In this document: piece by piece, positions 1 through 8,751 of the stretch
How positions within the stretch are numbered: position 1 is the stretch's first letter
Layout: each line of letters opens with the position of its first letter
NCBI GenBank assembly: GCA_033964015.1
Contig: CM066913.1
Location: forward strand, 24,330,790 to 24,394,789
Reading direction: 5' to 3'
DNA: 64,000 nt
Origin: Scolanthus callimorphus
Lineage: Eukaryota; Cnidaria; Anthozoa; Actiniaria; Edwardsiidae
The notes under the pieces: generated by a model
Told to the model about the DNA's origin: nothing
What the model saw: the letters and a program-made list of their open reading frames with translations, nothing else
The model's database searches: none
Translations under genes and position numbers: made by a program

Positions 1-188
1 GAGAATCCATCACCGAATATTATTAAAACTCCAGCTCAAAAGAAAACACGATTCCTGGATGAGGACGAAGCAACATTAGCGCCCAACGAGCGAGAGAAGA
101 GGACTCTGATGTCAGTGCGAAAACACAGTGCAAGAAGCGTCAAACTTTCTTAACGGACGACAAAAAACATTCTTTCTTTAAAAAATAA
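1..188 (+). pseudogene. PC4-like protein, left-TIR copy, C-terminal part with frameshift
   Basis: This is the mirror copy of the gene at 4496-4990 and covers only its C-terminal tail (ENPSPNIIKTPAQKK onward, ending KHSFFKK and a TAA at 186-188). Compared with the right copy it has lost one base near 88 (GCGCCCAACG against GCGCCTAAACG). That puts the acidic and basic tail out of frame, so the two TIR copies are diverging and this one is broken. The 5' part lies outside the window. Confidence 0.8.
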
Positions 189-536
189 ATAAATAATTTT
201 AATTTAGTTAATGGCGCCTGGACAAAAAAAAACAACAGATATTGCTGTTGTGTTTGTTTATTAAAATAGTTATTTAAAGTTTTTTTTAGCGTCCTAGTTA
301 AACCTTATTTAGTCATTTGTTTGCTTATCAAGCGATATATTAATCAAAAACGGTAATCCACGAAGCTGATTCATTTATTTGTTTTTAATAAAGACCAATA
401 CGCGTGTTCTTCGTTTCTTTGGCGTCTTTTATTTAATAACTTTACAGCACACACATTACAATAAGTATAAACAGCAACTAAGCTAGACATCGTTTTTATA
501 GACAAGCGTAAAAACGTTTATTATACTTTTCAGTCT
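1..536. repeat. Left terminal inverted repeat (partial)
   Basis: Reverse complement of the right repeat, with small differences. The right copy has about 70 extra bases near 4325-4395, between the shared blocks ending TTTAACTAGGAC and starting AAACTTTAAATAAC. The inner end is close to CAGTCTGAAC at 530-536. Confidence 0.9.
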
Positions 537-1367
537 GAACTTGTGTTTTGTTTACTAGGGCGCAGTGTCTCCCACTCGTCTGTTTTCTTGTGATAATAAG
601 ATCCTCCCAAGCAATCGTAGCACCGCACAAAGGCCCCTTTCCAAACGTTTCCAAACCGGGAATGTGTTTGACAACAGGGCATTGATAAAGAGAATTGTTT
701 GTACAAAGCCCCGGTACCGTATCATGCCATAAACACTTTGGACAGCAACCGATGTCAATACAATACACATTTTCGCCCTGACAATCTTCGCAGTAGTTAT
801 TCACTTTCTTTTCAATATCTCCTGAACTTCCTCTACCCTCTTGATTTTCTTCTTCCTCTGAATCAGTTTCTGTGCTACTTTGTTCGCCTGTAGATTGCTC
901 GTCAGTTTCCTCGTCACTAGCCTCTTCAGCTTCTTCTTCGTCACTAGACTGCTCGTTTTGTGTAGTCGCATTTTCGTAGTCTATTATATCACTCAAAGCC
1001 GCTTTGTTTTGGATTAATCTCTTATTGATTCCTAATTCTGCTAGCCCGGAGAGGAAAGTTCTATAACCTGTCGGGCAAGGTATGTCTTTATTGTAAGGGA
1101 GTAATACAAACTCTACAAGTTCGGCAATATCGGTGTTTGGTATTCTTCGTTGATGGTGAATAATTTCCCCATTGGGTGACCAAAAAGGATATTTTTAGAG
1201 GTGGCTAAACTGTGCAGTATATCTCGAGCGTCTTGATAAGGTACGTTGATATTTTCAATGTGATTCAAAACATCTTTGATCCGAGGTTCTTCCTTTTCCT
1301 CCTCGGAGGACTCCTCCTCCCCTTGGTCACTATCGATATCACTTTCAGAATCAAGAGAACGTTTCAT
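496..1367 (-). pseudogene. Acidic, cysteine-rich protein of the virus-like element, split by a frameshift
   Basis: Two reading frames on the - strand look like parts of one gene. The 5' part (start codon at 1365-1367) is rich in Ser, Glu and Asp and ends at a TAG near 1113. The downstream frame (stop near 496) stays open upstream past 996 to at least about 1135, overlapping the first, so one small indel near 1125-1145 explains the break. The downstream part has a long Glu/Asp/Ser run followed by a cysteine cluster (NYCEDCQGENVYC, then CCPKCLW) that looks like a zinc-binding module. I do not recognise the family. In small DNA viruses, acidic plus zinc-binding proteins are often regulatory, but that is only a guess here. 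It probably shares a leftward transcription unit with 1416-1736. Confidence 0.6.
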
Positions 1368-1415
1368 GACTGAGACAAGTCGGGACTGATCTTGTACTTA
1401 AAACTGTACTGCTAT

Positions 1416-1736
1416 TTATACCACGAGCAGAGTGGCTAAAACTGGAACAAGCAAGTCTTGAACGAGTCCACCCCCTTCCTGTGATAAAAGTTGTTTCTTT
1501 TTCTTTAAAGGAGTGGAACCACTAGCAAGAGTGGCTAACTCTTCACCGTGCCGTTCGAGGTTTTTAAACTCTTTGTCATTTAATGGAGTATACCCCTTTC
1601 CAATATTATGGGCAATCTGCGATAAAGCATGAACCTGCTCTGGGGTTGCTGTGTCGAGAAGAAATTGGCGCTGATGTCGTGGGCAGTGACACAAGGCTTG
1701 TAGAAAGCCTACGTTGTTCTTCACAACTCGAGACAT
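1416..1736 (-). CDS. Small virion-core-like protein with Lys-rich linker and hydrophobic C-terminus
   Basis: About 106 residues if translation starts at the Met at 1734-1736 (MSRVVKNN). The frame is open 12 codons further upstream. The N-terminal half contains a pattern that recurs in small proteins of invertebrate Maverick/adintovirus-like elements: a Leu-rich helix, then TPEQVHALSQIAHNIGKG and a PL-x-D-K motif. It is followed by PLKKKKQLLSQEGGG and a hydrophobic tail (LVQDLLVPVLATLLVV). A basic patch, glycines and a hydrophobic tail resemble adenovirus-type core or membrane-active minor proteins, but I infer this from layout, not from a firm match. The frame is intact. It is the first leftward gene beside the repeat block, so its promoter should lie in or next to 1740-1850. 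Confidence 0.55.
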   Translation of the reverse strand: MSRVVKNNVGFLQALCHCPRHQRQFLLDTATPEQVHALSQIAHNIGKGYTPLNDKEFKNLERHGEELATLASGSTPLKKKKQLLSQEGGGLVQDLLVPVLATLLVV

Positions 1737-1834
1737 GGTTGTAAATGAACAAGAAAATACGAATGGAACCATTATGTATACTATTTCTGTATTGAAATAC
1801 TTTTGATGAGGCTATCATAGATTAACATAGTCTA

Positions 1835-2640
1835 CCTATATAGGCTAACAAACTAGCTACATAGACTAACATAGTCTAGCTACATAGACTGACATAGACT
1901 AACATAGTCTAGCCATATAGGCTAACATAGACTGACTACTTAGACTAACATAGTTTAACCATATAGGCTAACATAGACTAAACATAGACTAGCTACATAG
2001 ACTAATATAGACTAACATAGTCTAGCCATATAGGCTAACATAGACTAGCTACATAGTCTAACATAGACTAACATAGTCTAGCCATATAGGCTAAGATTAA
2101 TATAGACTAACATAGTCTAGTCATATAGGCTAACATAGACTAAACAAAGTCTAGCTATATAGGCTAACATAGACTAAACATAGTCTAGCTCTGTTAACAT
2201 AGACTAAACATAGACTAACATAGTCTAGCCTAACATTGACTAGCTACATGGACTAATATAGACTAACATAGTCTAGCCATATAGGCTAACATAGACTAGC
2301 TACATAGTCTAACATAGACTAACATAGTCTAGCCATATAGGCTAACATAGACTAATATAGACTAACATAGTCTAGCCATATAGGCTAACATAGACTAAAC
2401 AAAGTCTAGCTATATAGGCTAACATAGACTGACATAGTCTAACTACATATACTAACGTAGACTACCCATATGGGCTAACATAGTTTAGCTAGATTAGGTT
2501 AACATAGACTGACATAGTCTAGCTACATAGACTAACATAGACTAGCCATATAGGCTAACATAGTCTAGCTAGATAGGCTAACAATTGGGCTAACATAGTC
2601 TAGCCATATAGGTAGACTAGTGTAGGCTAACATAGACTAA
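1835..2640. repeat. Central block of CTAACATAG / TAGTCTAGC short repeats
   Basis: About 800 bp are built from variants of CTAACATAGACTAACATAG, TAGTCTAGCTACATAG and TAGTCTAGCCATATAGG. Many neighbouring units are partial reverse complements of each other (CTATGTTAG against CTAACATAG), so the block can form many small hairpins. It separates the leftward from the rightward genes. Closely similar units occur at 61090-61235. Confidence 0.95.
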
Positions 2641-2700
2641 CCTGTGCGTATAAAGGAGGGCCCCAAGTACAGATTGATTCAGTTAAGGGCAGGTACCGTC

Positions 2701-3596
2701 ATGGGAAGGTCATGCCCTTTATGTGGGAAGGACCAAAAGAATATTTCAACTCATCTGAGCAGGATTCACGGAATGGATGGGGCCGACAGAAAGTACTGGC
2801 TACAACAGGAAATCAAACAGGGAAGCATTCCCCCTTTTCCTGGGATACAGAATACAATGGAGAAGCGTGAATTGTGTGGTCCCTTTCAACTCCAGCATCC
2901 TTTTACCTGTATGGTGGCGGGAATGACCGGAAGTGGAAAAACTGTTTGGGTCCAGAAACTCATCGAGCACGCGCAACAAGCTATTTTACCCCCGCCCAAC
3001 GCATAGTCTGGTGCTATTCTCAGTGGCAACCTGCCTACGCGGCTTTGACCGTGTCTACCCCCCAAATAGAATTCGTAAGAGGAATCCCAAGCAGTCTGGA
3101 TCAAGACTCTTATTTTGACGTCAATGTGCGAAACCTAATCGTTATCGACGACCAGATGATTGAAACTGGAAATGACGATAGGACTGCAAAGTTGTTTACA
3201 AAGGGTTCCCATCATAGAAACCTGTCAGTAATTTATATCTCACAAAATCTGTTCCATCAAGGCAAAGCCAGTCGCAGTATTTCTTTGAACAGCCACTACC
3301 TGGTTCTCTTAAAAAACCCTAGAGACAAATTACAAGTGATGACCTTAGCCAAGCAAATGTATCCTAGAAATACGCATTATTTTCTTGACAAGTATGAAGA
3401 GGCCGTTCGAAGACCTTTTGGCTATCTGTTTGTTGATTTAAAGCCGGCGACAGACGATAGCTGTAGACTTCGCACTAACGTTCTTCCCGGTGAAATTTCG
3501 GATAAGGAGGAACGCAAGGATGACGCCCTTGAAAAGAGCTCACACAATTTCTACGTTATCAAAACATGGATATCTCCCCTGAGAAGCAACGTATGA
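2701..3596 (+). pseudogene. FtsK/HerA-type (A32-like) packaging ATPase with N-terminal C2H2 finger, frameshifted
   Basis: Starting at the Met at 2701, a zinc-finger-like motif (CPLCG...HLSRIHG) is followed by a P-loop NTPase: Walker A GMTGSGKT near 2920-2943, and a Walker B-like NLIVIDDQM near 3130-3156. The downstream NPRDK and FGYLFVDLKP motifs fit DNA-packaging ATPases of Polintons, adintoviruses and related double-stranded DNA viruses. The reading frame changes at about 2990-3005, in a C-rich stretch (ACCCCCGCCC). The first frame stops just after ILPPPN and the rest of the domain continues in another frame to 3596, so this copy is broken. The protein would load DNA into capsids, so its presence argues that the ancestor made virus particles. 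Its 3' end overlaps the next gene by 31 bp. Confidence 0.8.
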
Positions 3597-4075
3597 GAGA
3601 GTTGCAAGACAAAGAAAACGATATTCTCCACAGCGAAAAGATGGGAGCAAGTGAAAAAGTCATTCGTTACCTACAACTTCAAAACGATCTCTTGCGAATG
3701 AAGCACACCGCTAGTCAAAATCCTTTAGTAAATGTAGAATCGGCGCTACAAACCCTAGTGAAAAACACACCACAAGCTAACACACCACAAGCGCCGGTAC
3801 TATCATCCCCTGAGCCAGCGACCATCCCCTACTCGGCAAAAGTCCAAGAATCTCCCAAGACTGCCTTTATTCAACCAGCTCCCAAACAACTCCTAACCCC
3901 CCCACTCTCAATCCCCAGCTCACCTAAGAAGAAGAAGAAAAAAATACGGCCTATCCGGTTGAAAAACTATTTAGATGATGATGCCGATAGAGCTGTCGGG
4001 CCCTACTATAAAGCTATGAAAAAGCGCTACCAATTGCGATCTTACCGTTCAGAATCACCATATAAAATAAAATAA
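3566..4075 (+). CDS. Coiled-coil / Pro-rich basic protein downstream of the ATPase
   Basis: An intact 169-residue frame that overlaps the end of the ATPase gene. Residues 1-60 are charged and probably helical (RMRELQDKEND...LQLQNDLLRMK). Residues 70-125 are rich in Pro, Ser and Thr. Residues 125-169 are basic (SSPKKKKKKIRPIRLKNYL) and end in a Tyr/Arg-rich tail. I do not recognise a family. Position and composition suggest a structural or DNA-binding virion protein, by inference only. The stop codon lies 6 bp from the inner edge of the right TIR. Confidence 0.5.
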   Translation: MDISPEKQRMRELQDKENDILHSEKMGASEKVIRYLQLQNDLLRMKHTASQNPLVNVESALQTLVKNTPQANTPQAPVLSSPEPATIPYSAKVQESPKTAFIQPAPKQLLTPPLSIPSSPKKKKKKIRPIRLKNYLDDDADRAVGPYYKAMKKRYQLRSYRSESPYKIK

Positions 4076-4495
4076 TTGTGGTTCAGACTGAAAAGTATAA
4101 TAAACGTTTTTACGCTTGTCTATAAAACGACGTCTAGCTTAGTTGCTGTTTATACTTATTGTAATGTGTGTGCTGTAAAGTTATTAAATAAAAGACGCCA
4201 AAGAAACGAAGAACACGCGTATTGGTCTTTATTAAAAACAAATAAACGAATCAGCTTCGTGGATTACCGTTTTTGATTAATATATCGCTTGATAAGCAAA
4301 CAAATGTCTAAATAAGGTTTAACTAGGACACTATAGGACAGGTAGGACACGCATAATTTTAATTCTCTTCTCTTAATTATTTTTATTCTCTGTAGAAAAA
4401 AAAAACTTTAAATAACTATTTTAATAAACAAACACAACAGCAATATCTGTTGTTTTTTTTGTCCAGGCGCCATTAACTAAATTAAATTTATTTAT

Positions 4496-4990
4496 TTATT
4501 TTTTAAAGAAAGAATGTTTTTTGTCGTCCGTTAAAAAAGTTTGACGCTTCTTGCACTGTGTTTTCGCACTGACATCAGAGTCCTCTTCTCTCGCTCGTTT
4601 AGGCGCTAATGTTGCTCCGTCCTCATCCAGGAATTGTGTTTTCTTTTGAGCTGGAGTTTTAATAATATTCGGTGATGGATTCTCTTCAAATTTATCAAGT
4701 TCGTTGTTTGCCATAAGCCCGGGATCGGATTGAATCGCTGATAGCGCTGTTCCAGTTTCCCAAAGTTCGCTGATACAAGTTTTCAATGTCTCTAGTTCTT
4801 CCAGGTTAAGGCAAATTCCCTTTTGTGTAGGAATTAAAGGCTCCCCATAACAGTTTAAGACAAAATCGCGTATGTGAAATCTTGCTTTGCCAGCAAACAG
4901 ACACACCGAAGCAAAATAATCCGTGTGATCCCTTTTCCCTAACTTGTACAACACTTCGCCATGTCTCTCGTGAACAACTGGGTTAGACAT
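4496..4990 (-). CDS. PC4 / p15 transcription-coactivator-like protein in the TIR
   Basis: 164 residues, intact. Residues 10-80 match the layout of the PC4 (Sub1) single-stranded-DNA-binding fold: an initial strand (VLYKLGKRD), then FAGKARFHIRDFV, then the hallmark PTQKGICLNLEELETLK, equivalent to the KPGRKGISL-x-EQW-x-x-LK motif of PC4. The remaining 80 residues are a charged tail with a basic patch (APKRAREEDSD, KKRQTF) that could be a nuclear localisation signal. PC4 proteins bind unwound DNA and act in transcription and replication. In a small DNA element it might be a replication or transcription accessory factor (inference). Because it sits in the TIR, a complete element carries two copies pointing inward. 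The left copy is frameshifted. About 38-bp repeats lie just upstream of its start. Confidence 0.65.
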   Translation of the reverse strand: MSNPVVHERHGEVLYKLGKRDHTDYFASVCLFAGKARFHIRDFVLNCYGEPLIPTQKGICLNLEELETLKTCISELWETGTALSAIQSDPGLMANNELDKFEENPSPNIIKTPAQKKTQFLDEDGATLAPKRAREEDSDVSAKTQCKKRQTFLTDDKKHSFFKK

Positions 4991-4996
4991 AATAAT

Positions 4997-5300
4997 AAAA
5001 TAAAACGACCTTGTGCGTCTTCGAGAGTAGGAAGGAATAAAACGACCTTGTGCGTCTTCGAAAGTAGGAAGGAATAAAACGACCTTGTGCGTCTTTTTAA
5101 TTCAAAGAAGGCGCTTAAAACAATACCGACCAATCAGAATGATCAAAGGATTAGACCTGCCTGGGCAAGCCTTTGTTGGTTAATCCCTATACAAACCGTT
5201 GACAAAAATTAGCATGCCGTGCTTCTTCGTTGCCAAAAATTAGTATGCGGTGCTTCTTCGTTATCAAAAATTAGTATGCGGTGCTTCACGATGCTTCACG
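4997..5300. repeat. Short tandem repeats upstream of the PC4-like gene
   Basis: Three copies of an about 38-bp unit (AAACGACCTTGTGCGTCTTC...GTAGGAAGG) lie at 5000-5096, directly upstream of the leftward PC4-like start. Three copies of an about 30-bp unit (AAAAATTAGTATGCGGTGCT) follow at 5206-5290, with GATGCTTCAC repeated at 5283-5310. They could hold promoter or end-binding sites; no function is shown. Confidence 0.8.
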
Positions 5301-5479
5301 ATGCTTCACTAACCCGGCTCCATTTACGCACCCTATACTACTCATCTCATCTCATTTTCATTACGTCTCATTCTTATTCTATTTCTTATTATATATCCAT
5401 TTTTACCTAGATTAGTACATTATTATATATATATAATATTTTTATATGACTAGTGTACTACTGCGTTTTAAAGTAAGTT

Positions 5480-5641
5480 TTTATTAGTAAGATAATTTCT
5501 ATATGCTCTCAGTTTTTAATAAATTGTCATTGTTATATTCCATTACTTTTATGATTATATAAACTATATTATTGTAAAGCGCCTTGGATCTATAGGAGAA
5601 AGGCGCTATATAAGTCTATATTATAATTATTATTATTATTA
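5480..5641 (+). repeat. LINE/SINE-type 3' tail with terminal hairpin
   Basis: Ends with TTGTAAAGCGCC...GGCGCTATATAA, a hairpin with an about 7-bp stem, then an ATT-rich microsatellite (TATTATTATT). The same 3' end, including the preceding TTATTCCATT and AAACTATATT, recurs at 44880-45020. Such GCGC hairpin tails are typical of 3' ends of some L2/CR1-group LINEs and the SINEs that use them. Confidence 0.6.
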
Positions 5642-6139
5642 AATACGGGATGGGATAAATTGAATCTGTTCTCTCAGTTACCGTGTCTCGTGCGTTGCTC
5701 ATAAACAAACAGCAGCGAAGGCAGCTTAACAGCATGCTCTATGGTTGATCTGAGCGGCACTACCCTTCCTCTTCGTCATCATCATCATCAACACTAGCGC
5801 TAATTCGGAACGAATTCTCACAACATTCGCTGTTCATGCACGCACAGGCCTCTGTACACACGAAAGTCCATTAGCCTTACAAGAACAACTGGTTTTGCAC
5901 CCAGACTTGTCGCATCTGCACGCTATTAGTTCAAGCAGTACATTTTTTTTTAGAAGTTGCAGAGGAAGTTTATTGCGTAGGAATTTGTTTTTTTCCTTCT
6001 GGTGCTCTCCTCGCAGGGGAGGCTTTTTTTATTATCATTATTACTATATTACACATCACACAAAGGGAACAAACAACTAAAGGAGCAGACAATTGCTTGT
6101 TTTCATTAAGAAAAAGCAATACAATGATAAAAAAAGTTG
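5642..6139. other. Spacer with no gene recognised
   Basis: Contains low-complexity stretches (CATCATCATCATC near 5778, T-runs near 5945 and 6025) and probably the 3' untranslated part of the - strand LINE that starts at 6140. I see no other feature. Confidence 0.5.
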
Positions 6140-8416
6140 TTACACAAGTGTCGTATCAAAAATATTTTTTAAATGGCAAGATTCAAGATCTTTAAAGTAA
6201 TTTAAAGTTTTGAGAAATGCTACGAAATTATAGTCTTCGTAGTTCATGGCTGCATGATAAATGTAATACTTTGCGACAATTATGCAGAAATTAAGTAAGA
6301 AGCTGTTTCTATCAAGCCGTCCATAATGAATTTCAGAGGCCGTTAATGACAGAGTAAGGCCTTGTTTACGTCCGAACCAACTAGCAAACTCACTGAAAAA
6401 GCTTTTGACGGCAGGGCATTCCACGAAAAGGTGGGACAGCGTTTGCACAGAGTCTGCACAAAAATGGCATGCTTCAACGTCTTTTAGTCCGTCTCTTTTC
6501 AGAGTTGCGTTGGATGGAAGAATGTGATGAACAATTTTAGCTTGGAACATTGCCAAATATCTATTCCTAGTTACCCGCAGAGGGAGTTCGTAGACTGTAC
6601 GAAAATCATTTTCGTCAATGCCAGAAAACCTCCTTTGTGCAGTAGGCGGAACGAATTTTTTATCCACAAGGAGTGCAGCTAAATACTGCGTAGTCAGGTT
6701 ACACTTTAAAAGCTCGAAAGGCGAGTTTTTAACGAAGGTTGAATTGCCATCATGATCGCGCGCTTTGAGAAGCTTTCCCCATTTTGATGGTATGGCATCT
6801 AATACTGCAAGGTGTTGTAGGAAATTTGTCTTAACATCAAATTTCTCTATAAACTGGGCGTAGGTTAAAAATTTTCCATCGCGGTTTGCAAGGTCGCCGA
6901 TTTTAATGATACCGTTGTTAAACCAGTCCTTATAAAAAATACTCATATCATTTACACGTATAAAGCGATTATTCCATAGAATTTGATTTCTGACATCCTC
7001 TTGAGTAGATACATCGGAAGCAGTCAGTTCTGACCAAAAGGATAAAATATTTCTATAGAAAAGAGATAACCCAGGTACATTGAGCTTATTCACATTATAG
7101 TTGCAACGGAAGACGAACTTGCCGCCCACCTGATCTAAATACTTTAAAGGTAACTTTTTCCATTTTTCATCTTCATCGTTTAATCCAGGAAAGCTTTAAC
7201 GCCTTGTTGGTGATTCGAAAATCTGGAATTTTGAAACCTCTTTTGTCATAACTGCCAATCACTGTATTCTTCTTTATTTTAGGGCGTTTCTTATTCCATA
7301 CAAAGCCGTCAATCACAGCGTTAATTTTATTTATCATTGGCTGGGATATATCAATTACAGACGCATTGTAAATCAACTTAGACAAAGCCAATGACTTCAG
7401 AACGACTGACTTACCGTAAAGAGTAAGATTTCGCGAGGACCATTCATTCAATAATTTGTTCATAGACGCGACTTTCCGAACGATATTTTCTTGTATCATA
7501 AGTTCTTTATCATGAGAAAACGTGATACCAGATGAATGAATGCTTTGCGGCCATTTTATTTGAAACAAATTACAAGAACACTGCTTAGCACTTGCGAAGG
7601 CTAGCCAGAGTCCGTCAGTTTTAGAACGGTTGATCACAAGTCCTGAATATGCCTTAAAAGCGTTAAGAAGATCGAATAACAGACTCGCCGATCGCTCCTC
7701 AGCTAGAATTTTATTTCTGTGTTATTGATTCGGATACCTTGAATACGGGAATCGTTTCTTATTGCAATTGCCATAAGTTCAACGGCCAAAACGAATAAAA
7801 TTCCGGATAACGGACAACCTTGGCGGACGCCTTTTTGTAATTTAAAGAAGTTGGTTGCGTACCCGTTATTTATTACACAACTTTCGACGTTACTGTAAAC
7901 AACACTGAACCAGTGCTTGACACTAGGACCAAAATTGAAAAGATCTACTGCCTTGAAAAGAAAATTCCAATTAATAGTATCAAAAGCTTTAGTAAAATCT
8001 ATAAATAAGGCTAGTCCAGGAAGCTTTGAATAGTGAAGGTAATCAAACAAATCTAAAATTAAACGAATATTTTGTCCAATGAACCTATCTTTAACATATC
8101 CAGTTTGATCAGAATAAATGATGCTTGGCAAGACCTTTGCGATTCTACTTGCAATTGCTTTTGTCGCTATTTTATAGTCAACATTGAGAACAGAAATAGG
8201 TCTCCAGTTTTCAATAAAATTAAGATCTTTGTTTTTCTTCGGTATTAAGGAGATAATGCCTCGTCTTTGAGAAATTGACAACTCGCCTTTATGGAATGCA
8301 AAATTTAAAGACTCAGTCAAGAGGTGTCCAATTATACTCCAAAATCTCAGATAAAATTCAGCCGAGAGGCCATCTGTGCCGGGGGTTTTGTTTTTGGCAA
8401 AACTCTTAAGAATATT
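6140..8416 (-). pseudogene. Tx1-like LINE reverse transcriptase and C-terminal zinc domain (broken)
   Basis: From 8416 leftward: RT motifs in order, with NWRPISVLNVDYKIATKAIA (motif 2), FIDFTKAFDTINW (first catalytic Asp) and QKGVRQGCPLSGILFVLAVE. After INNTEIKF near 7706 the expected (Y/F)-x-D-D motif is absent, and the sequence resumes with the thumb-side SGLVINRSKTDGLWL. About 30-40 bases holding the second catalytic aspartates are therefore deleted, next to a frameshift. A further frameshift near 7150 separates the C-terminal part (6140-7129), which contains a zf-RVT-type CHFC...HLFVEC cluster near 6410-6465. It would have copied the element's RNA at nicked target DNA. Intact relatives are about 1200 residues over the whole ORF2. 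Confidence 0.9.
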
Positions 8417-8751
8417 AAGACAACAACAACAACAACAACATTTTTATTTGATTTGTATCAAATTTACAACATTTTTAAGCTGACCCGCAAAATAGCAGAG
8501 CTAATCGAGGCGGGTAGCTTTTATCATAAATAGAAAAAAAAAATAGAAAAGTGTATAAATAACTAATAATTAGTACACAAATAACTTGAAAAGCTGCTTG
8601 GCTATAATCAGAAAAAAAGAGAAAAGGAGTATGTAATTATAACTTAAGTAGAAAAGCAAGTAAATAGGTAAATAGATAAATAAATAGGAGCACGTTTTAT
8701 TCAGAACTATATTGAGGCAATACCGCAATTATTTCTGCCACACCAAGATAA

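Larger units (their letters stand above)
1..5342. mobile_element. Maverick/Polinton-like virus-derived element (left end outside window)
   Basis: The element is bounded by long inverted repeats. Bases 1-536 are the reverse complement of about 4081-4684, and the right copy runs on to 5342, so the left end lies roughly 0.65 kb before the window. The right terminus reads CCCTATACTACT, which is AGTAGTATA on the other strand. Polintons have termini starting AG and 6-bp target duplications; the six bases after the end are CATCTC, but the matching left copy is not visible. Leftward genes (496-1736) and rightward genes (2701-4075) flank a repeat block at 1835-2640. I see a packaging-type ATPase and a PC4-like gene but no capsid, protease, integrase or polymerase B gene. 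This is therefore a reduced or non-autonomous copy, with several genes broken by frameshifts. Confidence 0.75.
4081..5342. repeat. Right terminal inverted repeat of the Polinton-like element
   Basis: About 1.26 kb, reverse-complementary to the start of the window for its inner 600 bp. It contains the complete PC4-like gene and ends CCCTATACTACT at 5342. The outer half cannot be checked against the left copy because that lies outside the window. The end is placed by its match to the terminus of the element at 60547-62070. Confidence 0.75.
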
